Assembly: GCA_016218025.1 (NCBI GenBank)
Contig: JACRFD010000070.1
Span: forward strand, 90,417-154,416
Length of the DNA: 64,000 nucleotides
Direction of reading: 5' to 3'
Origin: Ignavibacteriales bacterium
GTDB lineage: Bacteria; Bacteroidota; Ignavibacteria; UBA10030; SZUA-254
Every line of letters begins with the position of its first letter. Within the stretch, counting starts at the first letter, position 1. Below are positions 46,028-56,254 of this stretch, in pieces. Position numbers and translations under genes: made by a program. The notes beneath the pieces are model-generated. The model did not search any database and had not been told where the DNA came from. It was given only the letters and a program-made list of their open reading frames with translations.

Positions 46028-47950
46028 CTATATTGTTAATGTTTTTTGTTGAATTTCTTGAATAATATTTTCGATGAATTTATCGAGTGGTAAAACACCG
46101 ATATCACCTTTTTTATGTTGTCTTACAGAAACAGTCGTCGCGGTTCTTTCCTTTTCTCCAACGACAAGCATATACGATGCTTTCTTCATCTCCCATTCCC
46201 TAATTTTATAATTAATTTTTTCATTTCTATCGTCGAGTTCCACACGCACACCTGCCCTCCGTAAAGCTTGATAAACTTTTGCTGCATACTCACCTTGTGT
46301 ATCGGTTATTGGTAGTACCACAACCTGAGTTGGTGACAACCAAGTTGGGAACGATCCTGCAAAATGTTCTGTGATGATACCCATGAACCGTTCAAAAGAT
46401 CCAAAAATAGCTCTATGAATTGCAACAGGTCGTTTCCTTAAACCATCTTCAGCAACATATTCCAATTCAAATCTTTCAGGTAGCATCACGAAATCTAACT
46501 GAATCGTTGCTATCTGCCAATCCCGACCCAACGCATCTTGAATTTGAACATCTATTTTCGGACCGTAAAAAGCTCCGTCTTTCGGTTTTAAATTGTACTT
46601 GATCTTTTTTTGTTCAAGTGCTGTTTTTAATCCCTCTTCAGCTTCAGACCAAAGTTGAGGATCTCCCATAGCCCCATTAGGTTTTGTGGATAAATTATAC
46701 TGCGGTTTCAAACCAAAAATTGAATAAAATCTTTCCACCAGATCGATGAGAGAATTTATTTCTTCGATTATCTGATCCGGGCGGCAATAGATATGAGCAT
46801 CGTCCATGGTTATTTGGCGGACTCTAAACATTCCACCCAAAGCACCCGAAATTTCATTGCGATGCAATCTTCCTATTTCTGAATACCGAAGTGGAAGATC
46901 TTTGTAACTTCTGATTCTATGACGATAGACGTAAGTGCTTTCAGGACAATTCATCGGTTTCAAACTGAAAGTTGTTTCTTCGTTATCGAAATAGAACATA
47001 TTTTCTTTGTAGTGAGCCCAATGCCCTGATTGTTCCCATAATTCTTTTTTGACTAAAATCGGTGTGCTGATTTCCTGATAACCCGCACCATCCAGTTCAA
47101 ATCTCAGAAATTTTTCTAACTCTCTGAAAACTATCATTCCGTTTGGCAACCAGAAAGGAGCTCCAGGAGCAATATCGTGAAAAACGAATAGATCAAGTTC
47201 TTTCCCTAATTTTCTGTGATCACGTCTTTTCGCTTCTTCAATGCGAAATAAATATTCATCAAGTTCTTTTTGAGATGGAAATGAAATGCCGTAAATTCTT
47301 TGAAGCATTTTATTTTTTTCATTTCCGCGCCAGTAAGCTCCAGCAACACTCAACAATTTAATCGCTTTTATCTTTCCGGTCGATGGCAAATGAGGACCGG
47401 CACACAGATCGGTAAATTTTCCGTGGTGATAAAATGTAATTGTTTGACCTTTCAACTCGTCTAACAATTCAAGCTTATACGGATCCTTTTTTTCAGTAAA
47501 ATAAGCAACTGCATTTTCCCAAGATTTTTCTTCCCTGACAAACGAAGAATCTGCTTTTGCCAATTCAATCATTTTTTGTTCGATCTTTATCAGATCGTCG
47601 GGTGAAAGAGTGTGCCCTCCCAAATCGATATCATAATAAAAACCTGCATCGATTGAAGGACCGATTCCAAATTTTACTCCGGGGAATAATGATTCGACGG
47701 CTTCTGCCATTAGATGTGATGAACTGTGCCAGTAAGCTTCTTTACCACCGATCTCTGCCCACTTGAGAAGTTTCACTTCGGAATCATTCATTATCTTGCG
47801 ATTGAGATCCCACACATCTCCATTAACTTCAATCGCCAATGAATCTCTGAGCAATCCCTGACTGATCCCGCCGGCAATTTCTGATCCAGTAATCCCTTGA
47901 GGATAATCCTTAATTTTACCGTCCGGGAATTTTATTGAAATTGTTTCCAT
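46028..47950 (-). CDS. thrS: threonine--tRNA ligase
   Basis: A 640-residue class II synthetase with all domains in order: TGS (1-60), the editing SAD-type second additional domain (about 70-230, with HSSSHLMAEAVESLFP and HHGKFTDLCAGPHLP), the catalytic core (about 240-530, with MNCPESTYVYRH, the zinc Cys in NCPE, and GRLHRNEISGALGGMFRVR) and the anticodon-binding domain (about 540-640). It starts a transcription run thrS-infC-rpmI-rplT. A terminator-like hairpin stands 10 bases upstream of the ATG, pointing to leader control; no T-box consensus was found. Confidence 0.98.
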   Translation of the reverse strand: METISIKFPDGKIKDYPQGITGSEIAGGISQGLLRDSLAIEVNGDVWDLNRKIMNDSEVKLLKWAEIGGKEAYWHSSSHLMAEAVESLFPGVKFGIGPSIDAGFYYDIDLGGHTLSPDDLIKIEQKMIELAKADSSFVREEKSWENAVAYFTEKKDPYKLELLDELKGQTITFYHHGKFTDLCAGPHLPSTGKIKAIKLLSVAGAYWRGNEKNKMLQRIYGISFPSQKELDEYLFRIEEAKRRDHRKLGKELDLFVFHDIAPGAPFWLPNGMIVFRELEKFLRFELDGAGYQEISTPILVKKELWEQSGHWAHYKENMFYFDNEETTFSLKPMNCPESTYVYRHRIRSYKDLPLRYSEIGRLHRNEISGALGGMFRVRQITMDDAHIYCRPDQIIEEINSLIDLVERFYSIFGLKPQYNLSTKPNGAMGDPQLWSEAEEGLKTALEQKKIKYNLKPKDGAFYGPKIDVQIQDALGRDWQIATIQLDFVMLPERFELEYVAEDGLRKRPVAIHRAIFGSFERFMGIITEHFAGSFPTWLSPTQVVVLPITDTQGEYAAKVYQALRRAGVRVELDDRNEKINYKIREWEMKKASYMLVVGEKERTATTVSVRQHKKGDIGVLPLDKFIENIIQEIQQKTLTI

Positions 47951-47959
47951 CTCTTCTCA

Positions 47960-48026
47960 AATAAAAAATCGGAGAGAATCCGATTTCAGAAATTAAATTG
48001 TCTATGATTTTTATTACTTCTGAAAT
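47960..48026 (-). promoter_or_regulatory. thrS leader: terminator hairpin with competing upstream pairing
   Basis: On the minus strand AATCGGA/TCCGATT (arms 47985-47979 and 47973-47967) form a seven-pair stem followed by six T with one interruption, ending only about 10 bases before the thrS ATG. An upstream segment ATTTCAGAA (48026-48018) pairs exactly with TTCTGAAAT (47991-47983), which shares three bases with the terminator arm, so the two structures compete. This is the layout of a transcription attenuator or, alternatively, of the tRNA-cluster terminator. No T-box core (GGTGG with matching bulge) is seen. Confidence 0.55.
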
Positions 48027-48107
48027 AATCAATTCTCCATTTGCTATTCATTCAACCAGACTCTGTTGGATTTTTTCTATCACAGAATCTCTTTTAATGT
48101 TCAACTG

Positions 48108-48181
<74 letters not shown>

Positions 48182-48195
48182 AAATATTCTTCGAG

Positions 48196-48281
48196 TGCCG
48201 GGGATCGGAATCGAACCGACACTCCCCTTGCGGAGAACAGGATTTTAAGTCCTGTGCGTCTACCAGTTTCGCCACCCCGGC
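48196..48281 (-). tRNA. tRNA-Leu (TAA)
   Basis: An 86-base class II tRNA with acceptor GCCGGGG/CCCCGGC and discriminator A. The D arm is GGCGAAACTGGTAGACGC, the anticodon stem is CAGGA/TCCTG with loop CTTAAAA, and a long variable arm (TTCTCCGCAAGGGGAG) precedes the T arm GTCGGTTCGATTCCGAT. CCA is not encoded. Confidence 0.95.
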
Positions 48282-48323
48282 AAAAAAACTCGAACCTGTC
48301 GTTAAAATTTTATGCGACTTTTG

Positions 48324-48395
48324 AGGCGCCGGGCGGATTCGAACCGTCGCATAAAGGTTTTGCAGACCTCTCCCTTACCACTTGGGTACGGCGCC
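48324..48395 (-). tRNA. tRNA-Cys (GCA)
   Basis: Acceptor GGCGCCG/CGGCGCC with discriminator T (U73, usual in tRNA-Cys), anticodon stem GAGGT/ACCTT with loop CTGCAAA, and T arm GACGGTTCGAATCCGCC. CCA is not encoded. Confidence 0.95.
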
Positions 48396-48419
48396 ATTTT
48401 TTTTCCCTTTTAAAAATAA

Positions 48420-48452
48420 GCCCCGCCGCATGATGTTTTGGAGCAGCAGGGC
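48420..48452 (-). terminator. ten-pair GC hairpin inside the tRNA cluster
   Basis: GCCCTGCTGC (minus strand 48452-48443) pairs with GCGGCGGGGC (48429-48420) over ten positions including two G-T pairs, followed on the minus strand by TTATTTTTA. It lies between tRNA-Gly and tRNA-Cys and may be a terminator or a processing signal. Confidence 0.6.
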
Positions 48453-48490
48453 GATATTTTAAAGGTATTATTCTTTTCCTTTTAAACTAG

Positions 48491-48563
48491 AGCGGGAAAC
48501 GGGATTCGAACCCGCGACATTCACCTTGGCAAGGTGACGCTCTACCAACTGAGCTATTCCCGC
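48491..48563 (-). tRNA. tRNA-Gly (GCC)
   Basis: Acceptor GCGGGAA/TTCCCGC with discriminator T, D arm TAGCTCAGTTGGTAGAGC, anticodon stem TCACC/GGTGA with loop TTGCCAA, and T arm CGCGGGTTCGAATCCCG. CCA is not encoded. It is the first of the four-tRNA cluster in the direction of transcription. Confidence 0.95.
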
Positions 48564-48681
48564 AATTTATGCTGAATAATATACTGAAATTTTCATGCTT
48601 ACGCAAATAAAAAAGGTTCGTTAAGGTGATCTTTTCGAAATCTTGTTTAAACTCATTGAATACATCAAGTTAATCCCCAAA

Positions 48682-49188
48682 TTATACGCTTTCCAAGTAC
48701 AAATCGATGTACGATCCATTAATTAAACTACTCTCTTCAATCTCAAACTTTTCCATTAAGAAAATAAGCATTGACTGATCTTCATTATTAGAAGTAACTG
48801 GAATTTCAAATTCGATAAAATTTCCAAGCTCTGAAACAGAATCTAAATGAATGCGTGTCTCACCATACATATATAATTCCCGTTTTTTTCTGACAACCCC
48901 CTTAATTCCATACGACCTGGTCAATAGATTTTTTAATTGATCAGGATTCTGGGTTTTATATATGGAAAAATCACTTTTCCGTTTATTTGTGGTTTCGCTG
49001 CGTTGATAAAAAATTAATTCAGCACCCGTCTCGGCAATCTCCCTTAATTTTAACCTTCCGGATTTTGTATTAAAATAAGTATCGGTTTGTATCAACTCTT
49101 GAGAATATTTTGCACCAATCTCATTAGTAATTTTTTTAATTGAATCAATATCTGATATCCTCGCCTTGATCTCTAAATTAACCGGCAT
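48682..49188 (-). CDS. CYTH-domain protein (class IV adenylate cyclase family)
   Basis: A 168-residue protein of the triphosphate tunnel fold. The N-terminal NLEIKARISD matches the EIK motif of the CyaB branch. Further charged strands are TDTYFNTKSGRLKLRE, LIFYQRSE, RKKRELYMY and GETRIHLDSVSELGNFIEFE, which fits the inward-facing charged residues of the tunnel. Members include adenylate cyclases, thiamine triphosphatases and inorganic triphosphatases, so the activity cannot be named from sequence. It follows greA by 14 bases. Confidence 0.85.
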   Translation of the reverse strand: MPVNLEIKARISDIDSIKKITNEIGAKYSQELIQTDTYFNTKSGRLKLREIAETGAELIFYQRSETTNKRKSDFSIYKTQNPDQLKNLLTRSYGIKGVVRKKRELYMYGETRIHLDSVSELGNFIEFEIPVTSNNEDQSMLIFLMEKFEIEESSLINGSYIDLYLESV

Positions 49189-49202
49189 GGAAGGATAAGT
49201 TA

Positions 49203-49691
49203 TTATCTGGTAATTTCAAGTATTTCATATTCCAAAGTTCCGGCTGGAACCGAAACTTTAATTTTTTCACCTGTTGTTTTTCCCATTAATCCTTTACCGA
49301 TTGGCGATGTGACTGAGATTTTATTCTTGTCGAAGTCGGCTTCTTCAGGTGATACTAAAAGGTATTTTACAGTTTCTTTTGATTTTAAGTCTTTTAATTT
49401 TACTGTCGACAAAATATATACTTTATCATTTGGTAGATCTTTGCTTTCGATGATGCGTGTGCGGGAAAGAGTTTGTTCTAATTTAGCAATGCGGAGTTCA
49501 AGATGTTGCTGCTCTTCTTTTGCCGCATCATACTCGGCATTTTCAGATAAATCGCCGTGACTGCGTGCTTCTTGAATTTTTTGAGCTACTTCGATCCTGC
49601 CGGTAAATTTTAAACCGTGCAGTTCTTTTTCAAGCTCTACCAATCTTTCACGGGTGAGATACACCGTACCATTATTTTTATTCTCACTCAT
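49203..49691 (-). CDS. greA: transcription elongation factor GreA
   Basis: A 162-residue factor that rescues backtracked RNA polymerase. The N-terminal coiled coil (about 12-80, with EKELHGLKFTGRIEVAQKIQ and the tip DLSENAEYDAAKEEQ holding the acidic residues) is followed by the FKBP-like domain with VTSPIGKGLMGKTTGE and the closing VPAGTLEYEILEI. The 71 bases before the ribBA-side terminator (49754-49792) should hold its promoter. Confidence 0.96.
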   Translation of the reverse strand: MSENKNNGTVYLTRERLVELEKELHGLKFTGRIEVAQKIQEARSHGDLSENAEYDAAKEEQQHLELRIAKLEQTLSRTRIIESKDLPNDKVYILSTVKLKDLKSKETVKYLLVSPEEADFDKNKISVTSPIGKGLMGKTTGEKIKVSVPAGTLEYEILEITR

Positions 49692-49753
49692 TATTCAAAC
49701 CATAAAATTTATTATTAATCGATTTATTGATCTATCCGAAAATCTGAAAAGAG

Positions 49754-49793
49754 AAAAAACAGCCATCACCAAGAATGTGATGGCTGTTTTTAT
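49754..49793. terminator. bidirectional intrinsic terminator behind ribBA
   Basis: AAAAACAGCCATCAC (about 49756-49769) is the exact inverse of GTGATGGCTGTTTTT (49777-49791) across a seven-base loop, with T-tracts on both strands. On the minus strand it lies 37 bases behind the ribBA stop and ends that unit before greA. Confidence 0.92.
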
Positions 49794-49829
49794 TAGCTAA
49801 TATAAATCTACAATATCAAATTCAGAAAA

Positions 49830-51065
49830 TCAAGTTTTTATTTTATCTTGATCTAATAAAATCAAATGTCCCAATTTATCCCTTTTTGTTTTTAGATACT
49901 TTTCGTTATGCTCATGTGGTGTTATTTCAATCGGAACCCGTTCAACTATTTCAAGATCATAACCATGCAATCCGACAACTTTTTTAGGATTATTGGTAAT
50001 CAGCCGCATTTTTTTTACACCAAGATCATGAAGTATTTGAGCTCCAATGCCATAATCTCTTAAATCAGGTCTGAATCCTAATTTTTCATTTGCCTCCACA
50101 GTATCAAGCCCTTCATCCTGAAGTCGGTAAGCCCGTAATTTATTTGATAATCCGATACCTCTTCCTTCTTGCCGCATATACAACAATACACCGGATCCTT
50201 CCTTTTCGATCAATTTTAAAGAGGCAATCAACTGGTCGTTACAATCACATCTCAAAGATCCAAAAACATCTCCGGTTAAACATTCAGAATGAACTCGGAC
50301 TAATGTGGGTGTGCTAGAATCTATTTCACCTTTCACAAGCGCGACATGTTCTTTGCTATCATTTTGACTTTTATAGATGTGAATATCAAACTTGCCATAT
50401 CTGGTCGGCAATTTGGTAGAGACCACTTTTTGAACCAATTTTTCACGCTTCATCCGATATTCAATAAGGTCTTGCACTGTAACTATGCGTAAATCAAATT
50501 GATGAGAAAGCTTCATAAGATCAGGAATACGTGCCATCTCGCCATCTTCATTCATTATCTCGCATAAAACGCCGGCAGGATATAATCCAGATAATTTGCA
50601 TAAATCTATAACAGCTTCTGTGTGACCTACCCTGCGTAATACTCCGCCTTCCATCGCTCTCAAAGGAAATATATGACCCGGTCTCGCTAGATCACTTGCC
50701 TTGGTACTTTCTTTGATAAGCGAAAGGACAGTTGCATTCCTATCGTGAGCTGAAACGCCGGTTGTTGTACCATGGACGTAATCTACGGAAACAGTAAAAG
50801 ATGTTTCATGCAGCGATGTGTTACTTTCAACCATCATATCGAGAGAGAGTTCTTTTGTACGATGCTCCGTAAGGGCAACGCATATTATCCCTCTGCCATG
50901 TTTTGCAAGGAAATTTATTGCTGCCGAAGTAGATTTCTCCGCCGCAAAAATGAAATCTCCTTCATTTTCCCTGTCCTCATCATCTACAACAATGATGATT
51001 TTACCAAGCTTTAGATCCCGAATCGCATCATCGATTGAGTCGAACTTGTAATGTTCTCTGCCCAC
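49830..51065 (-). CDS. ribBA: bifunctional 3,4-dihydroxy-2-butanone-4-phosphate synthase / GTP cyclohydrolase II
   Basis: It supplies both precursors of riboflavin. The RibB half (about 1-205) has [11 protein letters not shown] (28-38) and [11 protein letters not shown] (103-113). The RibA half (about 210-405) has the zinc ligands Cys262, Cys273 and Cys275 in [16 protein letters not shown], and then [20 protein letters not shown] and the final NNPKK motif. The 411-residue length is typical. The start is a GTG at 51065. No other rib gene and no FMN riboswitch was seen upstream; yajC lies 18 bases before it. ribF is at 6.8-7.8 kb. Confidence 0.97.
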   Translation of the reverse strand: MGREHYKFDSIDDAIRDLKLGKIIIVVDDEDRENEGDFIFAAEKSTSAAINFLAKHGRGIICVALTEHRTKELSLDMMVESNTSLHETSFTVSVDYVHGTTTGVSAHDRNATVLSLIKESTKASDLARPGHIFPLRAMEGGVLRRVGHTEAVIDLCKLSGLYPAGVLCEIMNEDGEMARIPDLMKLSHQFDLRIVTVQDLIEYRMKREKLVQKVVSTKLPTRYGKFDIHIYKSQNDSKEHVALVKGEIDSSTPTLVRVHSECLTGDVFGSLRCDCNDQLIASLKLIEKEGSGVLLYMRQEGRGIGLSNKLRAYRLQDEGLDTVEANEKLGFRPDLRDYGIGAQILHDLGVKKMRLITNNPKKVVGLHGYDLEIVERVPIEITPHEHNEKYLKTKRDKLGHLILLDQDKIKT

Positions 51066-51083
51066 AAAAATTCTCTGTTTATA

Positions 51084-51422
51084 TTAACTTGTTTTTCCAA
51101 CATTATCGCCAGTGCTGCGAGTAACCGATGAAACTGCTGATTTTTCTATCTTCACTTTGACATTCTCTGCGATCTGAAGCAGAATAGTTTTATCTTCTAA
51201 ACCGGCAACGGTTCCATGAACACCACCGGCTGTAATGATCTTATCACCTTTCTGAATATCACCGAGCATCTTCTCACGTTCTTTTTGTCGTTTTTGCTGA
51301 GGGCGTAATATCATGAAATAAAATATTACGATGATCAGTCCGAACATAATCAGTGTGCTGAACATTCCACCGCCTTGTCCACCTTGTTGCGGTGTCATTA
51401 AAATAATATGATGTAAATTCAA
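51084..51422 (-). CDS. yajC: preprotein translocase accessory protein YajC
   Basis: A 112-residue single-pass membrane protein of the Sec holotranslocon. It has a Gly/Gln-rich N-terminus, a membrane helix (FSTLIMFGLIIVIFYFMIL) with the RPQQKRQKER cytoplasmic signature, and the GDKIITAGGVHGTVAGL domain. The start is set at TTG 51422 because AAGGAGA (51434-51428) is five bases upstream; the next ATG (51398) has no ribosome-binding site. It follows tgt, the common tgt-yajC pairing. Confidence 0.92.
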   Translation of the reverse strand: MNLHHIILMTPQQGGQGGGMFSTLIMFGLIIVIFYFMILRPQQKRQKEREKMLGDIQKGDKIITAGGVHGTVAGLEDKTILLQIAENVKVKIEKSAVSSVTRSTGDNVGKTS

Positions 51423-51482
51423 TTTAGTCTCCTTAGTTAATTGAGTTATTAGTTTTAGTTAAAACATTTTCTGTTGATTAAT

Positions 51483-52652
<1,170 letters not shown>

Positions 52653-52673
52653 TTATTCTAAAATAAGGACGTT

Positions 52674-53081
52674 TCATTCTAATGGTAGCTTTGTAGATTT
52701 AGATCTCCTCGAAATGAGTATCACCACAATAGCAGCAATAATTCCCCCCACCATATCAGCGACGCCATCATAAAAATCGACACTTCTCCCGCGGACAGTA
52801 CCCTGGTGTAACTCATCCAGTATACCATACCCCACAACTATTAAAATTGAAATTAATAACCTAAGATAATCTACCTTTGATTGAAATGTACGTGATGCAA
52901 GTCCACGATATACAAGAACACCAAATACAAAAAACAGAATAACATGAATAACTTTATCGTAAGTGAATATTTTTTGATTAGGGAAATACTGTGAAGGAAT
53001 TGACGATCCGATAAATATTAGCAATGCCCAGCCGATAGCTGGAAATTGGTATCGAAGAAAATGTTTAAGGTGTTTGCTCAC
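52674..53081 (-). CDS. VanZ-like membrane protein
   Basis: A 135-residue protein with four predicted membrane helices and the VanZ pattern: FTYDKVIHVILFFVFG, then GILDELHQGTVRGRSVDFYDGVADMVGG, with the DE-H-Q and RS-D-D residues of the family. In the original VanZ, resistance to teicoplanin is reported, but the biochemical role is unknown for most members. The GTG start overlaps the stop of the NAD(P)HX repair gene (GTGA). Confidence 0.85.
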   Translation of the reverse strand: MSKHLKHFLRYQFPAIGWALLIFIGSSIPSQYFPNQKIFTYDKVIHVILFFVFGVLVYRGLASRTFQSKVDYLRLLISILIVVGYGILDELHQGTVRGRSVDFYDGVADMVGGIIAAIVVILISRRSKSTKLPLE

Positions 53082-54658
53082 TTACAGTTAGAACTTTCTA
53101 TTTGAAGAATAGATTGTGGTATGAAAGATTGAACATCAAGTGCCATAATACTTTTTTCACCATATTTTAATTTTGCCAGGTCACCTGCAAATCCATGAAT
53201 GAAGACACCTGAATAGGCTGCTTCGCAGGCAGACATCCCTTGTCCCCATAAGCCGGCTATCAAACCGGATAGAACATCTCCCATTCCAGCAGAAGCCATA
53301 CCCGGATTTCCTGTGCTGTTTATAAAGATTTCAGAGGACTTTAATACCGTAATTGTTGGTGCCCCTTTTAGTACCAGCGTTAGTTTATTCTTAAGAGCAA
53401 AATTCCTGGCAATCTCAATTTTATTTTCCTCAATTTCTTCTACTTTAAGGTTAGTTAATCTTGAGAATTCACCCATATGAGGAGTAATTATTATTTCTTT
53501 CGATGGTGTTTTTTTAAGTATCGATATATCATCAGCTATATTGTTTAGTCCATCAGCATCTATTAACATCGGCTTCTTACAATGTAATATTACTCTCTGT
53601 ATTAATTTTGCAGTCTCATGATTTCTGGAAATGCCAGGACCGATTATTACTAAGTCGGCCCAATCTATATTTTTACAAATTGATTCATAGGCATTTAATC
53701 CGAGGGCCCCATCAGAATTATCATTCAAGGGTATCACCATAACCTCAGTTATTTTCTTTGCTAAAATCGGATAGACTGATTTAGGCGTTCCAAGAATTAC
53801 TGCTCCTGCTCCCGCTCGCATTGCCGATTGGGCAGTAAGAGCAGCGGCACCTGTCATTCCGGCAGAACCGGCAATGATAAATATTTTCCCAACTGAATGT
53901 TTGTGGGCATCTCGCATCCGTTTGGGGAGAGCATTTTTTACATCTAGAAGATTTACTACAGATGATTTGATTTTATATTTATTCAAAATTTCTTTGGGGA
54001 CAGAGATATCAACGACTTCCACTCTTCCGGCGTATTCTATTCCATTACCTATGGTTAAGCCGATTTTCTTAAATCCCATTGAAGCAGTAAGTGATGATTT
54101 TACAGCAACGTTTTCCACTGTACCTGTATCTGAATTTAAACCTGATGGAATATCAATCGAGACTTTAATTTCAGATCGCTTATTCATCCATTTGATAACA
54201 TTTAGAAATGGCTGTTTAACCTGCCCAATAAATCCGGTGCCAAAGATCGCATCTACAATGAAATCAGATTTCGGGAGCAGATTTATTTTTTTTGTTGAAG
54301 GTTGTTGAATTACCGAGATTCTTCCAGTATTCTTATACTGCTTGATGAGAGATTCAAGTGAGTCATAGTTAATTTTGGCATCACCGGTTAATTGATTTTT
54401 TTTCCCGAGTAATAATGTTGTTACAAAAGCTCCTCTAACAAATAAATGTCTCGCTACAACAAAACCATCGCCGCCATTATTCCCTTTTCCACAGACAATT
54501 ATAAATTTTTTACCACATAGATTGCCATATATTTTTTCAATTGAATCTACACAACCTCTCCCGGCATTTTCCATCAGGATTAAACCGGAAATTCTTAGAG
54601 TTTGGATTGCATAATTATCACACAATCGCATTTGTGCAGATGTAACTACAAGTTCCAT
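53078..54658 (-). CDS. nnr: bifunctional NAD(P)H-hydrate repair enzyme (epimerase and ADP-dependent dehydratase)
   Basis: It repairs hydrated NAD(P)H. The N-terminal YjeF-N epimerase domain (about 1-215) has ENAGRGCVDSI, VCGKGNNGGDGFVVARHL and DIPSGLNSDTG. The C-terminal ribokinase-like dehydratase domain (about 225-520) has AGSAGMTGAAALTAQSAMRAGAG, GPGISRNHETAKL and AGMGDVLSGLIAGLWGQG. The 526-residue fused form is the usual bacterial one. It lies six bases behind nuoN, and nuoN activity depends on NADH, but that is not a sufficient reason to infer a functional link. Confidence 0.96.
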   Translation of the reverse strand: MELVVTSAQMRLCDNYAIQTLRISGLILMENAGRGCVDSIEKIYGNLCGKKFIIVCGKGNNGGDGFVVARHLFVRGAFVTTLLLGKKNQLTGDAKINYDSLESLIKQYKNTGRISVIQQPSTKKINLLPKSDFIVDAIFGTGFIGQVKQPFLNVIKWMNKRSEIKVSIDIPSGLNSDTGTVENVAVKSSLTASMGFKKIGLTIGNGIEYAGRVEVVDISVPKEILNKYKIKSSVVNLLDVKNALPKRMRDAHKHSVGKIFIIAGSAGMTGAAALTAQSAMRAGAGAVILGTPKSVYPILAKKITEVMVIPLNDNSDGALGLNAYESICKNIDWADLVIIGPGISRNHETAKLIQRVILHCKKPMLIDADGLNNIADDISILKKTPSKEIIITPHMGEFSRLTNLKVEEIEENKIEIARNFALKNKLTLVLKGAPTITVLKSSEIFINSTGNPGMASAGMGDVLSGLIAGLWGQGMSACEAAYSGVFIHGFAGDLAKLKYGEKSIMALDVQSFIPQSILQIESSNCK

Positions 54659-54664
54659 TTAATC

Positions 54665-56077
54665 TCAGGGAATCAAATTAATTATCGAAAGTACTGAACT
54701 CGGATAAATCCCGATTCCTGTAATCGCGAGCATTATGATGGTCAGGACAACGTAATTAAATGCAGGGATATTTGGTGTTACTACGACTCCATCTTTAAAA
54801 TACATTAATACAACAAGTCGCAAATAGAAATAGACCGACACAACACTTGTAAGGACTCCCAATATCGCGAGCCATGTAAGATCAGCATTGACTGCTGCAA
54901 TGAATATGTAATATTTCCCGAAGAAACCTGCAAAAGGTGGAATACCCGCAAGTGAAAACATAAAAACAGATAATATCGCGGCTAAAGCAGGATTTGTCTT
55001 GGAAAGCCCCTGATAATCATCCAGATTTAGATTTTTTTCTTCATTCTTTTCTAACAAAGAGACGACTCCAAATGCACCGATATTCATCAGCATATATGAA
55101 AGCAAGTAAAATAATATTCCATCTCTTCCTATTTGATTTCCTGATGCCAAGCCGATAAGCATATAACCTGCATGTGCTATTGACGAATATGCGAGCATTC
55201 TTTTAATATTCGATTGTGAGATTGCAATGATATTTCCGGCAATCATCGATGCTGCGGAAACGATTGCAAGAACTAATTTAATCTCTACATTTGGAATTTG
55301 AATAAAGATTAGAATGAATGCAGCAAATGCGGCAGCTTTAGCCCCAGTGGACATGAATCCTGAAATTGGAGTTGGGGAACCCTGATAAACATCCGGTACC
55401 CACATATGGAATGGAACGGCGCCGACTTTAAAAGCCAGCCCAATTAAAACCAAACCGGATCCAATGAGAAATAAACGGGAGGATATCAACTCAGGCAATT
55501 TTAATAAGATAAATTGAATATTTGTTGAACCTGTTGCTCCATAAATGAGTGCGATACCATACAGCAAAAATCCTGTTGCGAAAGCACCCAGCAAAAAATA
55601 TTTTAGTGAAGCTTCGTTCGATAAACTATTCTTTCTTAAAAAACCTGCCAATACATATAACGAAATAGACATTAATTCTAATCCGAGGAAAAGCAAAATC
55701 ATATCCGCAGCGGAGGCAAGCATCATCATTCCGATAGTTGCAAACAGAACGAGTGTGTAATATTCACCAATGTTATCAACTTGGTTCAAAAAATAATTTT
55801 TCGAAAACACGATTGTAAATATTGCTGCTAAACAAAATATTATTGTAAAATAACTGCTATATCCACCGATTATGATCATCGAATTAAAAGCAGTCCCCCT
55901 CAACATGATTGAAGTAAATGCAAGGTTTATTGTCCAAATTAATCCGACAATACTTATCCAATATGTAATTCGGCTGCTCTGCTTCATTACTGCTTCAAAT
56001 ATCAGTACGATTAATGATACAAAAGTCAGAAAGAGCAATGGTGCTATTGCAATTAAATCATTAGTTAGACTATTCAT
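54665..56077 (-). CDS. nuoN: NADH-quinone oxidoreductase subunit N
   Basis: A membrane antiporter-like subunit of complex I. With the ATG at 56077 it has 470 residues with 13-14 helices and family motifs KYFLLGAFATGFLLYGIAL, KVGAVPFHMWVPDVYQGSPT, the discontinuous helix regions around SNIKRMLAYSSIAHAGYML and GIPPFAGFFGKYYIF. A TTG at 56137 would extend it without family support. nuoN normally closes a 13-gene operon, yet no nuoM or other nuo gene precedes it here; a pectate lyase gene ends 178 bases upstream. It is therefore displaced or isolated from the rest of complex I. Confidence 0.95.
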   Translation of the reverse strand: MNSLTNDLIAIAPLLFLTFVSLIVLIFEAVMKQSSRITYWISIVGLIWTINLAFTSIMLRGTAFNSMIIIGGYSSYFTIIFCLAAIFTIVFSKNYFLNQVDNIGEYYTLVLFATIGMMMLASAADMILLFLGLELMSISLYVLAGFLRKNSLSNEASLKYFLLGAFATGFLLYGIALIYGATGSTNIQFILLKLPELISSRLFLIGSGLVLIGLAFKVGAVPFHMWVPDVYQGSPTPISGFMSTGAKAAAFAAFILIFIQIPNVEIKLVLAIVSAASMIAGNIIAISQSNIKRMLAYSSIAHAGYMLIGLASGNQIGRDGILFYLLSYMLMNIGAFGVVSLLEKNEEKNLNLDDYQGLSKTNPALAAILSVFMFSLAGIPPFAGFFGKYYIFIAAVNADLTWLAILGVLTSVVSVYFYLRLVVLMYFKDGVVVTPNIPAFNYVVLTIIMLAITGIGIYPSSVLSIINLIP

Positions 56078-56254
56078 TTTATTATCTAAAAACTGAAAAT
56101 GTTTTGATAAATTAGGGATTTTTTGTGAAAGAAACAAGAATATGATTCGAACGAAATATCCTCATAGTACAAGGCAATTCAGCAGAATCTATGCACACCG
56201 TTTAATTCGTACAAGTAGATTCCTGTTCGTTAGAATTGCTTGCTTATTAAAATT

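Noticed and set aside
47950..48107. T-box riboswitch upstream of thrS
   Set aside because: No T-box GGTGG bulge sequence and no specifier stem were found.
51060..51084. FMN riboswitch upstream of ribBA
   Set aside because: Only 18 bases separate ribBA from yajC; there is no room for one.
56078..56254. A nuoM remnant between nuoN and the pectate lyase
   Set aside because: Translation of all minus-strand frames gave no membrane-helix or NuoM-like pattern.
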